DNA from: Ilyonectria destructans
Taxonomy: Eukaryota > Ascomycota > Sordariomycetes > Hypocreales > Nectriaceae
Reading direction: 5' to 3'
DNA: 64,000 bases
Assembly (NCBI GenBank): GCA_020740775.1
Contig: JAHEWK010000009.1
Span: forward strand, 744,001-808,000
Shown piece after piece: positions 32,513 to 42,811 of this stretch (position 1 is the stretch's first letter; every line of letters begins with the position of its first letter). Position numbers and translations under genes: made by a program. Below the pieces are notes generated by a model. The model did not search any database and had not been told where the DNA came from. It saw nothing but the letters and a program-made list of their open reading frames with translations.

Positions 32513-34015
32513 CTAGGCCCGAATCTTCTCCCACATAGCGGAAGCCGCAAGATCCGCAAACGTGTCGTTGACAACCCTCTCGATCCTGCTGACAATCTCA
32601 TCAATGTCCGCCTCCGAGACAATGTACGGCGGGCAGACCAAGAAGTGATCTCCGGCGTACCCATCGTAGGTACCGCTGGCGTTGAACAAAGCAATCTCAT
32701 ACCCCTCGCTCATACCTCGTGCGTGCAACAGGCCGTTCAAACCGAGGCTCATGGGGAAAGGCACCTTGGTCTTTTTGTCGGCCACGAACTCGACGGTCCA
32801 GAACAAGCCCCTGCCACGGATGTCGCCGACGTACGGGTGCTGCGACAGAGTCTCGTTGAGCCTCTTTCCAAGATAGTTGCCCATCTCGCGGACTCGATCG
32901 ACCAAGCCGTCCCTCTGGATAATGGTCTGCACCTTGAGTCCCGCGGCGGCCGCCAGGGGGTGAGACATGTATGTCTGGCCGTGAGCGAACCCCTTGCCCG
33001 ACCTTTGGAACGAATCGACGAGCCACGAGTTTACAAGCACAGAAGAGATGGTACCATACCCAGCACCGAGACCCTTTCCGACCACTTGGATGTCGGGGAC
33101 AACATCTTCCTGCTCCCAGGCGTGGAGAGTGCCGGTGCGACCCATGCCACACATGACTTCGTCGAGGATCAGGAGAGCACCGTACTTTTGGCACACGGCC
33201 TTCATGGCTGGGAAGTATCCACGAACAGGCAGCGCGCAGCCACTTGCCTAAGGTCACTGTCAACTTGTGCTCATCATAGATCACGGACGATGACTTACAC
33301 TTCCACCAACAGTCTCGGCCACGAACGCGCAGACCTTGTTGGGGCCAACTCTCTGGAACTCATCATCCAGCTCCTGCGCCAAGCGGCGGACAAAGTCGTC
33401 CTCTGTCTCACCCTCGCGCAAGCCACGATACGTGCTGCAGGCGGAGACACGGGTGGCCGTCTGGGGGATCAGTGACACAAAGGGATCCTTGCGGCCCTTG
33501 AAGTCGCCAAGAGTCAGAGCACCAAGGGTAGCTCCATGCCAGGCGCCAGTTCGGGAAATGAAGCACGTGCGGTCAGGTTCGGGGATGGCGAGACTGCTGA
33601 AATGTGTCTTGGCCAACTTCAACGCCACTTCTACGGCTTCGGATCCTGTAGTCCAGAGTCAGCAGCTGTTGAGGATGAGCTTCGTTGAGAGGGTCGTACC
33701 TGATCCGCACAGAACGGCCTTTGACATGTGGCCGTATGTCGACTCGACCAGGAAATCGGCAAGATCCTCAGCAGACTTGGTCTTGTAGAAGCCTGGGTGG
33801 CAGTATGAGACGTTGGACATCTGGCTGATCATAGCCTTTTGGACTTCCTGGTTGTCATAACCCAAGCAGGCAACAGCTGCACCGCTGGTGGCGTCCAGGA
33901 TTTGCCGACCATCGTTGGTGTTGAGATAGATGCCTGTGCCGGACTCGACGAGAGCAGCTGGGTGCTTCTCGAAGTTCTTGTATAGGAGGCTGTTGCTAGG
34001 ACCTTTGGAACCCAT
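32513..34015 (-). CDS. class III PLP-dependent aminotransferase, 465 aa
   Basis: Exons 33700-34015, 33299-33645 and 32513-33247. Class III features in order: GYDNQEVQKAM, the phosphate loop CGSGSEAVEVALKLAK, WHGATLGALTLG, the cofactor Asp in LLILDEVMCGMGRTG (about D250) and the PLP lysine at about K279 in VVGKGLGAGYG. The C-terminal DEIVSRIERVV is normal. Such enzymes move an omega-amino group from omega-amino acids, amines or ornithine-like substrates; some relatives are phosphoethanolamine phospho-lyases. It is divergent from an ethanolamine kinase, with 784 bp between the starts and a 10-bp inverted repeat there. Specificity cannot be settled by eye. No organelle signal is obvious. Confidence 0.9.
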
Positions 34016-34799
34016 TGTGAAGGAGTAGGTGAGTTATGAAAGAGTAGAATGTGATTATGTTTGATGGTCGAGTGAATACGGAGCAGATATGGCATCAAGG
34101 TGCCTTTAAGTAGTATCCTGAGTTGATTGTGGTTCTATCTTAACTCCTAGATCCTAGGGACTAACTGAGAGGCGGTCTGAGGTTGTCTGGCTGCAGACGC
34201 CTCACGCAGCATCACGGACTTGCTCTAGATTGCTGACAGTGTTCAGCTGCGATGATGCCGTCTCGCAGGGATGTTGACGCCCCGCGTTCCAATCACGTCA
34301 CCAAAGCGCTCTCTCCAAGTGAAACAGTTCCAAGTTTTTCTTCTCCATCTACCTCTGTGGATCGTACAAAAACCAGACAACCGAGCGCATCGTTTATCCA
34401 AGCAGGCATGACATTTCAAGACAGCAGCACACGTCTTAGCGGGAGCCTCACCGGACGCAGGGCGAAAATCAATTCCTCTTCCCGCTGTCTCCGCTCCGGT
34501 GCCGTGCCGTGCCGCCCCCTGTATGTGGCGGCACGGGAGAGCGCGCTACGGCTGTGGAGTTGTGGATACTGCAACATTCCGACCTGAAGTCACACAGAGA
34601 GGTGGCTGGATGTGCTTTGCAGCCAATTAGCGGACTCTCAAGGGATGCACATCCAGAGGAGGGGTCTCATTGATGATGCGGACAAAGGAGTGCCTAGAAT
34701 AGCTTAGTTGAAAAGGGAGATGATGGGTGCCCAAAGGAAGCTCGCAACTCCGGTGTATCTCTCCGACACTGAACCCTTCTCCCAATTTCGCTAGCCAAG
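34016..34799. other. bidirectional promoter, class III aminotransferase / ethanolamine kinase
   Basis: No gene seen. It contains the 10-bp inverted repeat at 34507-34536 described separately. Confidence 0.5.
34507..34536. promoter_or_regulatory. 10-bp perfect inverted repeat CCGTGCCGCC
   Basis: CCGTGCCGCC (34507-34516) and GGCGGCACGG (34527-34536) across a 10-bp spacer, between two divergent genes. The left arm sits in a local CCGTG repeat. It could be an operator for a dimeric zinc-cluster protein, or a hairpin; role inferred. Confidence 0.4.
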
Positions 34800-36251
34800 A
34801 TGACCGTGGAAATTCCCTTTGTGCGACACGCCTTTGACGGGTCTGAGGCAACCGACTCGATACGACGTCTCGCCTCGTTTCTTTTCCAGGACGCCGGGTC
34901 AAGTGAGGGGGAGGTTCGCGTTACGAGGTTGACTGAAGGCACCACCAATGCGGTGAGATTAACACGTAGAACCGCTCTTTGCCAGCAGTCGCTTACTTGC
35001 GGTGATCTGTAGTTGTTCAAAGCTAGCCGTCAAAGCACTGGTCAGACCTCAGAGACGGTGCTGGTCAAGGTCTATGGAGAAGGCACTGAGATCACGATCG
35101 ACCGAAATAGTACGTTTTCCTTGCAGAGACTCTCCCATTCAACCCGAATGCCTCACAACCTGACATGCCGAAGAGGAGATCAAGCTACACAAGATTCTCT
35201 CTGACAACAAGCTTGCCCCCTCCCTCTTGGTCCGCTTCTCCAATGGCCACGGATACCAGTATCTCGACGGCACGCCATGTTCGGTCGACGCGATTGCGGA
35301 CGAGAAGATCTGGCGCGGTGTCGCTCGAGAACTCGCACGGTGGCACGCTGTCCTCCCAGCTGCGCCGGTGAATAGTGCCGAGGCCGCTCTGAAATTCGAG
35401 CCGAGTGTTTGGTCGACTGCAACTAAATGGCTCGACGCGCTCCCAAGCGAGACGGCACAGCAGAGGGCCCAGAAGGGTCTATTGCACGCCGAGTTTCAGT
35501 ACTTGGTGGAGAACCTCTTGAGAAACCGCCCGCAGGATTCCCTGGTACGTCCTGCTACCCTACAACCGTAGCTGATTGTAAGCTGAGAGTCTTTGGCGTC
35601 TAGGTATTTGGACATGGCGACTTGCTGTGCGGCAACATCATCATCCAGGAGCAGAATGACGTTGCGTCGGTCAAATTCATCGACTACGAGTGGGTCTTCA
35701 TGCTGTCATCCTGCTGAGTCTTTTGACAGACAGGTCTAATGCGGTGGAACTGTCTAGACACTCGACCTACTGCCCGCGGGCGTTTGAGCTGGCGAATCAC
35801 TTTGCCGAATGGACCGGGTTCGAGTGCGACTACGCCCGGCTGCCGACGACCTCGACGCGGCGCGACTTCATCCACGAATATCTCCAGACGCATCACGACA
35901 TCGCCACGGAGCGGCACGGCGCGGCCGGGTTGGCCACGTCTCCGGTGAGCGAGGCGGAGGTGGACCAGGTTATGGCCGACGTGGACATGTTCCGGGGCTT
36001 CCCTGGCTTCTACTGGTGAGTCTCGAATGCACGGCGTGAATACCGCCGGCTAATGCGTATGCGGCAGGGGCCTCTGCGCGTTGATCCAGGCGCAAGCATC
36101 CACCGGGTCGATCGAGTTCGATTATGCGGGCTACGCGGAGAAGCGCTTCTCGGAGTATTGGGCATGGCGGCAGCAGGACGGGCCAGGCTCTGGCACGACG
36201 GAGACCAATCAGGCCATGGCACTGAGGGAGACGAGATGGGCCGCCTCTTAG
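34800..36251 (+). CDS. ethanolamine kinase (choline/ethanolamine kinase family), 382 aa
   Basis: Exons 34800-34952, 35013-35109, 35174-35544, 35604-35689, 35758-36015 and 36068-36251. It phosphorylates ethanolamine with ATP (EC 2.7.1.82), the entry step of the CDP-ethanolamine pathway. The ATP region has RLTEGTTNALFK and VLVKVYGEGTE. Brenner's motif H-G-D-L-L-C-G-N holds catalytic D213 and N218. Mg-binding D234 lies in FIDYE, and the family signature AFELANHFAEWTGFECDY follows at once, which favours ethanolamine over choline. The exon 4 donor (GA|GTGGGT) was chosen because it joins FIDYE to HSTYCPRAFELANHF. Cytosolic. Divergent from a class III aminotransferase. Confidence 0.9.
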
Positions 36252-36842
36252 CGTAGCTGAGACAGGCTGGTGTTGTGAGGCTTGTGACAAGCTGAGCGCT
36301 AGCGGACAATCGCTGCATCCATGTGCCGATCACACTGCCCCCTGTGGAACCAATATTGTGCTTTTCTCCGCAGGGCCCGTAGCTGCAGAGTAGTACAGCC
36401 AATTGAGTGCATTAACCAGAGAGGCCTGACAGTTGTGGATGGCTTGACTCCAGTCGTCCGCTGGTCTGGACGGTGCCGCCGTCTCCACGAGCGGTGAGCA
36501 TGCCATCTGCCGAGACAAGAAGAAGGGAGTTTACGGGAGACCGAGACGCCGCGCACTTTTCTTTTGCATCCTCGTCTTGCCACTAGCCCGGCCGCTGGCG
36601 CCTTCTCCAAGACATGCTGCGCATCCTTGTTCGCTGCAAGTACGTCGAGTGTCTTGGGACCGCATTGTGCCGTGTCTTAGCTAACTATCGCCTCTCGCAG
36701 TCGAGGCAGACGCTTCTAGTTAAAACACTATGGTTTCCATTCCGCCACTGCTGGTCATACACACCGCCGCCAACCATTAGCAGCCCTACCCTTGATCCCG
36801 CCATCACCGGTCCTGCCCAGCCCATCGCATCACTCCCCTGTC
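36252..36842. other. kinase 3' flank and MFS transporter promoter
   Basis: No gene seen. The minus-strand open frames over 36010-36610 have no recognisable content. Confidence 0.45.
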
Positions 36843-38289
36843 ATGATGCCCCTGCGGAAGCCTCTCTCTCGATGTCTCTCCTTCATCGGCGCCGATGTCA
36901 TCTGGCAGTCGAGCCGCAACGTGAAGCTGCTCATCCTGCTGCGCATGGTCAGGCTGCTCGGCTATGGAGGCACCACGTTTGTCCTGGCGCTGTATCTCAA
37001 CGCTCTGGGCTTCGGGGATCCTGAAGTCGGCGCCTTCATGACCATGACGCTGGTGGGTGACCTGGCCATCAGCTTTGCCCTCACCTATGTGGGCGACCGC
37101 ATGGGCGTCCGGTTTACTGCCATCATCAGCGCTCTCTTGATGTGTGTCAGTGGTGTTGCGTTTGCGGCCCTGGACAACTTTTGGCTTCTGCTCCTTGCCA
37201 GTATCGCCGGTGTCATCAACCCTAGGTAAGTCCAAGGCTGTCTTTTAATAGAACTTGCGGCAGTAGACTAACATATCAACACGCAGTGCCAACGAAATCG
37301 ACCCTTTCAAGGCCATCGAAGAGGCGGCCGTCGCCCGCCTTAGCACCCCCGAAACCCGTAACGAGGTCTTCGCTTGGTGGTCGATGCTGGGCATGCTGGG
37401 CACGGCGGTAAGCAATCTGCTTACTGGCTGGGTGCTTGATGTCCTTGAAAACTCGGGGTTCAAGCGGGTGGACTCTTACCGCTTCATCTTTATCGGGTAT
37501 GCAGCCACAGGCCTCCTTAAGCTCTTCTGCTGCCTGCTCTTCAGCTCAGACGTCGAGCTGAAGGTCTCCACCAAGGAGACACCCCAAGAGGACGACGGCA
37601 ACAATGAGGAACAGGCCGAGCACGAACCGCTCCTTCGGGACAGTTCATCGGTGTCATCGTACGGAGCTGTCAAACCCGATGCAGAAGATGAGGCCGCGGC
37701 TGCATCGCAACGGAAGCGCTTGTTCTCGCCCGCTTCCTTTACCTTCATGTGGCAGCTGTCGCTCGCCATGGTGTTTGACTTTGTCGGTTCCGGCCTGGCA
37801 CAAATATCGTGGATGACCTACTTCTTCAAGAGGGAGTACGACATTCCCGAGGGAGCCTTGGGATCTGCCACCTTTACTGCGGGAATTATCTCGTCGGTTC
37901 TGAACCTCGCCTCGTCGCCACTGTCGCATGCCATCGGCCAGGTCCAGACCATGGTTCTCTGCCACACCATCAACTCGATCTCCCTTCTGATGGTTTCGGT
38001 TCCGGCGAACAAGTTCGTCGCCCTCTCCATTTTTATTTTCCGCATCGTCACCAGGGAGATCGACAATGCGCCCCGGCAGGCGTTTATCTCTGCTGGTGTC
38101 CTGGACGAGGAACGCACGTCGGCCATGGGCGTTATTAATATTGTCAAGACGGTGGGTAGTTGCATTGGTTTGTACTCTACCGGCTGGTTCGCGGGCATGG
38201 ACAAGTTCTGGCTTGCGTTTATGGTTGCTGGTGCCTTGAAGCTTATGTATAATGTCTTAATCCTAGGTTTCTTTTGGAGGAGGAACTGA
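36843..38289 (+). CDS. MFS transporter, 461 aa
   Basis: Exons 36843-37225 and 37287-38289, joined at NPSANEIDPFKAIEEA. About 11-12 hydrophobic spans in two halves, split by an acidic, S/E-rich cytosolic loop (about 240-300, EDDGNNEEQAEHEPLLRDSSS). Motif-A-like GDRMGVRF follows TM2. The second half has DNAPRQAFISAGVLDEERTSAMGVINIVKTVG, a segment typical of a fungal MFS group whose substrates are mostly uncharacterised. Probably plasma or vacuolar membrane. The two in-frame Met codons at 36843 and 36846 make the likely start; the frame is open further up, but without conserved sequence. Confidence 0.85.
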
Positions 38290-39880
38290 GACCATATTGT
38301 TGGTCTTGAGGAAAGGGCGGCGCGATGTTAGGTTTGTATCAAAACGGTTTGGGAAGCATACAGAGTAGGTGCATATAATGTAATGGGTTGGTTGGTTTGC
38401 TTAAATTAAAAAAGAAATTTTTTAAACAACAATTCTTCTCATGTTTAACATGTTAGTATCTTCTGAACTTAAATCAAGTTTAACTTGCGTGCTTATTTGC
38501 AAAATGCGTCTTAAATCGCAGGTGTCTTAAAACTATTGAAATCTGCCTGACCCTCCTTGATATCAGCATCGCATACATTTCCACAATCACGGTCGTCTAT
38601 CCAATAAGACACGTCCAGCCCGTGCCCATGTTTGTTCGAGAGAGTATTTATTAGCGAATATGCTTTGAACGAGCGATGCCGTATTGAGAGGCTACTTCTG
38701 AATTTGGTGAGTGCATTCAAGATCAGCACTGCGCTTGCAGGTACTAAAGGAATGTTCTCTTGGGCAGTGCATTCCGTATGGTGATATGCCAATGCTCAAT
38801 TCACTTAAACTCCATTACTCAGGTATCTAAAAGATACACGGGGCTGGCGTACATGGCTGCTGTCAGCGTAGTCCTAGGGGCTTCATATACCTACACTACC
38901 TACGGACGTGCGGATTTCTTTCGCGATCTGAGTCGAGAGAAAAGAGGGTCTTTTCAGACTGTTGATTTTCGTGTAATTTGGAGACAATGAGGTTATATTC
39001 ATTCATCAGAGGGCTCTTCATATGCTAGGTCTCTAGAGGGCATTTCCTATTGCCCTCTGCCTTGGACTTCTTGATGTGTTCCTGTCAGAAGAGACTTGTC
39101 CATCTTTTTTTGTTAGACTCCTCGTCTGAGGCATTTAACATCCAAAAGAGCCCCTCTTGTGCTTAGTTATCGGGTTGTCTGACGGTTACTTTTGGTTCGT
39201 ACAAATCTGGATCACCATTAAGTAAGGGGTTGTACAAGAAGGTGAGTTACTGCTATACTTCCTACACTGCATTTACTTCTCTACCTATTCACAGCTCTTA
39301 GCCAATAACATTACAGTATATTTATTGTTATAGGCTGATGTTAGACCTTTATAGTTTAATTTCTTGAGATGATGTAGTATTGGCGAGTCACAGTAAGTTA
39401 CCAGTGGCATCACAAGCCTAACTTTTGACCCCGCTCAAGTATGACCCATTATGATGACTAGGCACTAAGCACGCCCCTAAAACGCCTTGCCGCAGGTGGA
39501 AATGCCTTGTTGCAGGCATGGAAACGCCTTGTCACAGGCGTGGCATAGGCTGCTTGCAAGGCAAAATTATGTTTTCTCGGCATCCACTGTCTGCTCCTTG
39601 AATACTTGTCGTGCGTGCGCCAAATTCTGCCTTGCGTTTTGGGTACGCGTGTTGGTATGGGCTCTGCTGCCCGTATTTAAGCGCCAAGTTCTACCCGCAA
39701 TTTAATGTGTATCAAATACTTTAACTGCATCCAACCTCAATCCCCCAGTCATCTTTGAAAGAGAATCGTCGGTGGCATTATACTCTTTTATCCCGTTGCA
39801 ATCACTGATTTCAGTTTTGAATGCAGTGGCTGTCTTAAACTGTGTTGAGACAACCTTTTCGTTTTACATTGAAGCTCAGA
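38290..39880. other. long spacer before the second HET gene
   Basis: No gene seen in 1.6 kb. The only structure is the short dyad repeat at 39480-39543. Confidence 0.5.
39480..39543. repeat. three tandem 20-22-bp units with internal dyad
   Basis: Units at 39480-39499, 39500-39521 and 39522-39543, each AAAYGCCTTG...CAGGNNTGG. Each unit contains GCCTTG facing CAGG(C), so each could form a small hairpin or bind a dimer. They lie 340-400 bp upstream of the HET start. Confidence 0.6.
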
Positions 39881-42112
39881 ATGGCGGAAGCAAATACATT
39901 TCTTCTTTGCAAACATTGCACAGCTCTGACAATCAATGATCGAATTCTAGACCATCTTTCAGAGGATCCGCCATACACTTCCGAGGCAACATCTCGAGAA
40001 CAACCAGAACTGATCATTAATTGCAACAAAACGGATACACTCCCGGATCTTCCAAAGCTAGCAGCTGCAGCTGATGCAGGTTGTCAGTTTTGCGCATTTC
40101 TACTCGTGTTTGTCTCAAATTTCCACTTGCAATGCTTCGAGTACTTCGATGCCTCCGGAAGTTTTGAGGAGGGCGATCCCGAAAGCTTTCAACTATCAGT
40201 GACCATTGATGGGATACGTTACTTCAGAGATCACGATCCGAACGTGGCTGGTTTCGCATCTCACTCTCCTCAAACTGGTCTTGTTGGTCTCGCTGCAGAC
40301 GTACATATTTATCACGAGAAGTCCCAAGAACATGTTCTTAGCAATACCGCTTGGTTTCCACTAAGGGCAAAGGATGGTAAGTCATTTGATTGCTCATGCA
40401 ACAGCTATATGTTACGACATCAGCTAACTCTTAACTTCTTAGCTTCCCGTCATATACAAAATCCACGGATTGGCACAAGACCAGTTTCTGATCAACCACT
40501 GTCTGAGCAGAACTTAGCATTGATCACTGGCTGGATCAGCGATTGTGATTCTCATGCACAATGTTCCTTGAGAGCGTCGCCTCGAGTCCCAACAAGACTT
40601 ATTGATATCGGTGATTCGGAGGGTCACGCAAATCTTCGTTTGCTCAACACTGCTGATCACGAGAATTTGAGAAATGAGCCCCCTCGTTATATTGCACTAT
40701 CATATTGCTGGGGCACCCCAACTGCCTCCCAAAATCATCTCAAAACGACACCAATCACATTCGAACAATTTCTCAACGACATTCCATACGGAGATATGCC
40801 ACAAACTCTTCGCGACGCCGTCGAAGTAGCTCGAAAGTTGAGTGTTCGATATATCTGGATCGACGCACTATGCATCATCCAAGATGATGCTGATCAAGCC
40901 GATTGGAAGACAGAGTCTATGAAGATGAAGGATGTCTATGGCCATGCATACTTAACAATTGCCCCAATCTCCTCCCATTCCTCCTTCGATGGGTTTCTCT
41001 CTCCTGAGAAGTATATCTACATGAGGGTTCCTATTCGATCTGTTAAAAGACCTGAGATGAACGATTTCTGCCTGATTGGTCGACCAATATTCGAAGGGAA
41101 CTATTGGCATGGAACACTTGCCGCAGATACAGAGGACTCTACGTGGAACCGCAGAGGTTGGACCTTGCAAGAAGAGGAGCTATCGCGACGAATTCTCTAT
41201 TTTGGTGAAAGAACAATCCACTTCGTTTGCGATGCACTTTCCCGCTCAGGAGATTTGGACATTTCTAGCACGGGACGCACCCGCTGGCTTCCAGAACCAG
41301 ATGATCTTAGTTGGTGTTCACTACGAATTCCGGGCGAAGAAGATCCTATTCCTTTCAATTCTACTTACGAACGATGGTACAGCATATGCTCGAACTTCTC
41401 AACACGCTCATTGAAAAATCAACAAGATACACTCCCTGCTATCTCTGGATTGGCAGAACATTATGCTACCTCTTTGAAATTAGCTTCGAAGGAAGACACG
41501 TATCTGTTGGGGCTCTGGGGTCGTGATATACTTAGTGGCCTTTGTTGGGCGTCAGCAGACTCATCGGACGCTACTTTGTCTCAGATCCCAACGCCATACT
41601 GCAGACCTTCCTGGACTTGGGCATCTCACAACGGCAAAGTGGAATGGGAGAGTCATTCTCCACCGACACGCTTTGTGCAAGGAAAGTGTAGAATCACTCC
41701 TCATGTCCATAACCTTGAACAGAACCCATTCGGCATGAACGAAGGGTGCCTTCTCATAGATGGCCATATCAAGAAAATTGAAGGGCTTCTCAGGACAGAA
41801 GATTTCGGCAACCCAACATCATGGTCAGACTCAAAATATGCTGCACAAGTAAGTGGGAATATTGTTGCAGAATGTCGACCTGATTTTGAAGGGTTGGAGC
41901 ATCTTCCGGGTGGGTTAAATTTGTCGCTATTACTTCTGGCGGAATCACGTCAAGCAGGACAAGAAAGGGAGGCGCCTTGGCTCATAGGACTAATCCTGAA
42001 TCGAATGCCAGCTCCTAGAGAATTTGAATTCATCCGTGTGGGGGTGTTTCGAATACAAGGGGAAAGTTCTCTGTTTAATAGCACTGAAGCACAGCTCATC
42101 GTATTAGCATGA
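39881..42112 (+). CDS. HET-domain protein, 721 aa
   Basis: Exons 39881-40376 and 40443-42112. The 66-bp intron is a multiple of three, so the unspliced frame also stays open; splicing restores RAKDASRHIQNPR. The N-terminus has cysteine pairs (LLCKHCTAL; GCQFCAFLL) seen in many HET proteins. The HET domain runs from about residue 250: YIALSYCWGTPTASQNHLKTT, TLRDAVEVARKLSVRYIWIDALCIIQDD, WKTESMKMKDVYGHAYLTIAP, then TWNRRGWTLQEEELSRRILYFGERTIHF. It mediates nonself recognition and cell death. The GTG at 39842 extends the frame, but the first ATG is 39881. Complete, without stops. Confidence 0.92.
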   Translation: MAEANTFLLCKHCTALTINDRILDHLSEDPPYTSEATSREQPELIINCNKTDTLPDLPKLAAAADAGCQFCAFLLVFVSNFHLQCFEYFDASGSFEEGDPESFQLSVTIDGIRYFRDHDPNVAGFASHSPQTGLVGLAADVHIYHEKSQEHVLSNTAWFPLRAKDGKSFDCSCNSYMLRHQLTLNFLASRHIQNPRIGTRPVSDQPLSEQNLALITGWISDCDSHAQCSLRASPRVPTRLIDIGDSEGHANLRLLNTADHENLRNEPPRYIALSYCWGTPTASQNHLKTTPITFEQFLNDIPYGDMPQTLRDAVEVARKLSVRYIWIDALCIIQDDADQADWKTESMKMKDVYGHAYLTIAPISSHSSFDGFLSPEKYIYMRVPIRSVKRPEMNDFCLIGRPIFEGNYWHGTLAADTEDSTWNRRGWTLQEEELSRRILYFGERTIHFVCDALSRSGDLDISSTGRTRWLPEPDDLSWCSLRIPGEEDPIPFNSTYERWYSICSNFSTRSLKNQQDTLPAISGLAEHYATSLKLASKEDTYLLGLWGRDILSGLCWASADSSDATLSQIPTPYCRPSWTWASHNGKVEWESHSPPTRFVQGKCRITPHVHNLEQNPFGMNEGCLLIDGHIKKIEGLLRTEDFGNPTSWSDSKYAAQVSGNIVAECRPDFEGLEHLPGGLNLSLLLLAESRQAGQEREAPWLIGLILNRMPAPREFEFIRVGVFRIQGESSLFNSTEAQLIVLA

Positions 42113-42811
42113 TGGGAGCCCAAGAGCTCTTAAAAGACTTTGATACCAAATATTCCAACACATTTACCTGAAATCACATTAATTCATCAACTTATGTGCA
42201 GGGACCACAGCGCGTAAAGTACATTTATTGACACGTAGGAGAGGAGGTATGTAGACAAAGGGCCATGCTGCCTGATTAGCTTTACTTCGGCGGATATTTT
42301 TAATTCTTTTTCAACTCTTGGTTTATTCAGAAGTTGGGGTAAATAATTGACCTGAATTATTCGAACCTGGAAGACTCAAATATGCTCTATTAAGTTAGAT
42401 TCAGTGGTCATCTTTACATTGGCCAAGCTCGCTATAAAAACTGTTAATATTCATAATTACATCTCAAATTTATTGATACGCCCCCAAGTTGTTGTATGCA
42501 AGTCCGATTTAGTCTATTGGGAATAAGTCAGACCGTTGCAGAGGGGGTTAGCTGAGTTCAGTGTTATTTGTGCTTTTCGATTTCGGGGGTTTTAGCTTTT
42601 GCGAGCCTCGCCTAATGTGCCACCATAGTACGTGGACTGGTACAAGGGCGGAAACGATGTGAACATCTCGAGACTGTACATGTGCCCAGATGCATCAATG
42701 TGACGGTTTAGCCTTGCTTAAATTAAACGGTTAGGCCATGGAGAGAGAATATTGGACCAATTGGACAGCGAACTTAAAACGACGTCTTTCTAAATAGCAA
42801 GGTACACTGAA
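42113..42811. other. convergent spacer
   Basis: 3' flanks of the HET gene and the sugar porter. AT-moderate; nothing else seen. Confidence 0.5.

Noticed and set aside
32498..33475. 325-aa plus-strand frame
   Set aside because: Antisense shadow of the class III aminotransferase; it also reads across that gene's intron.
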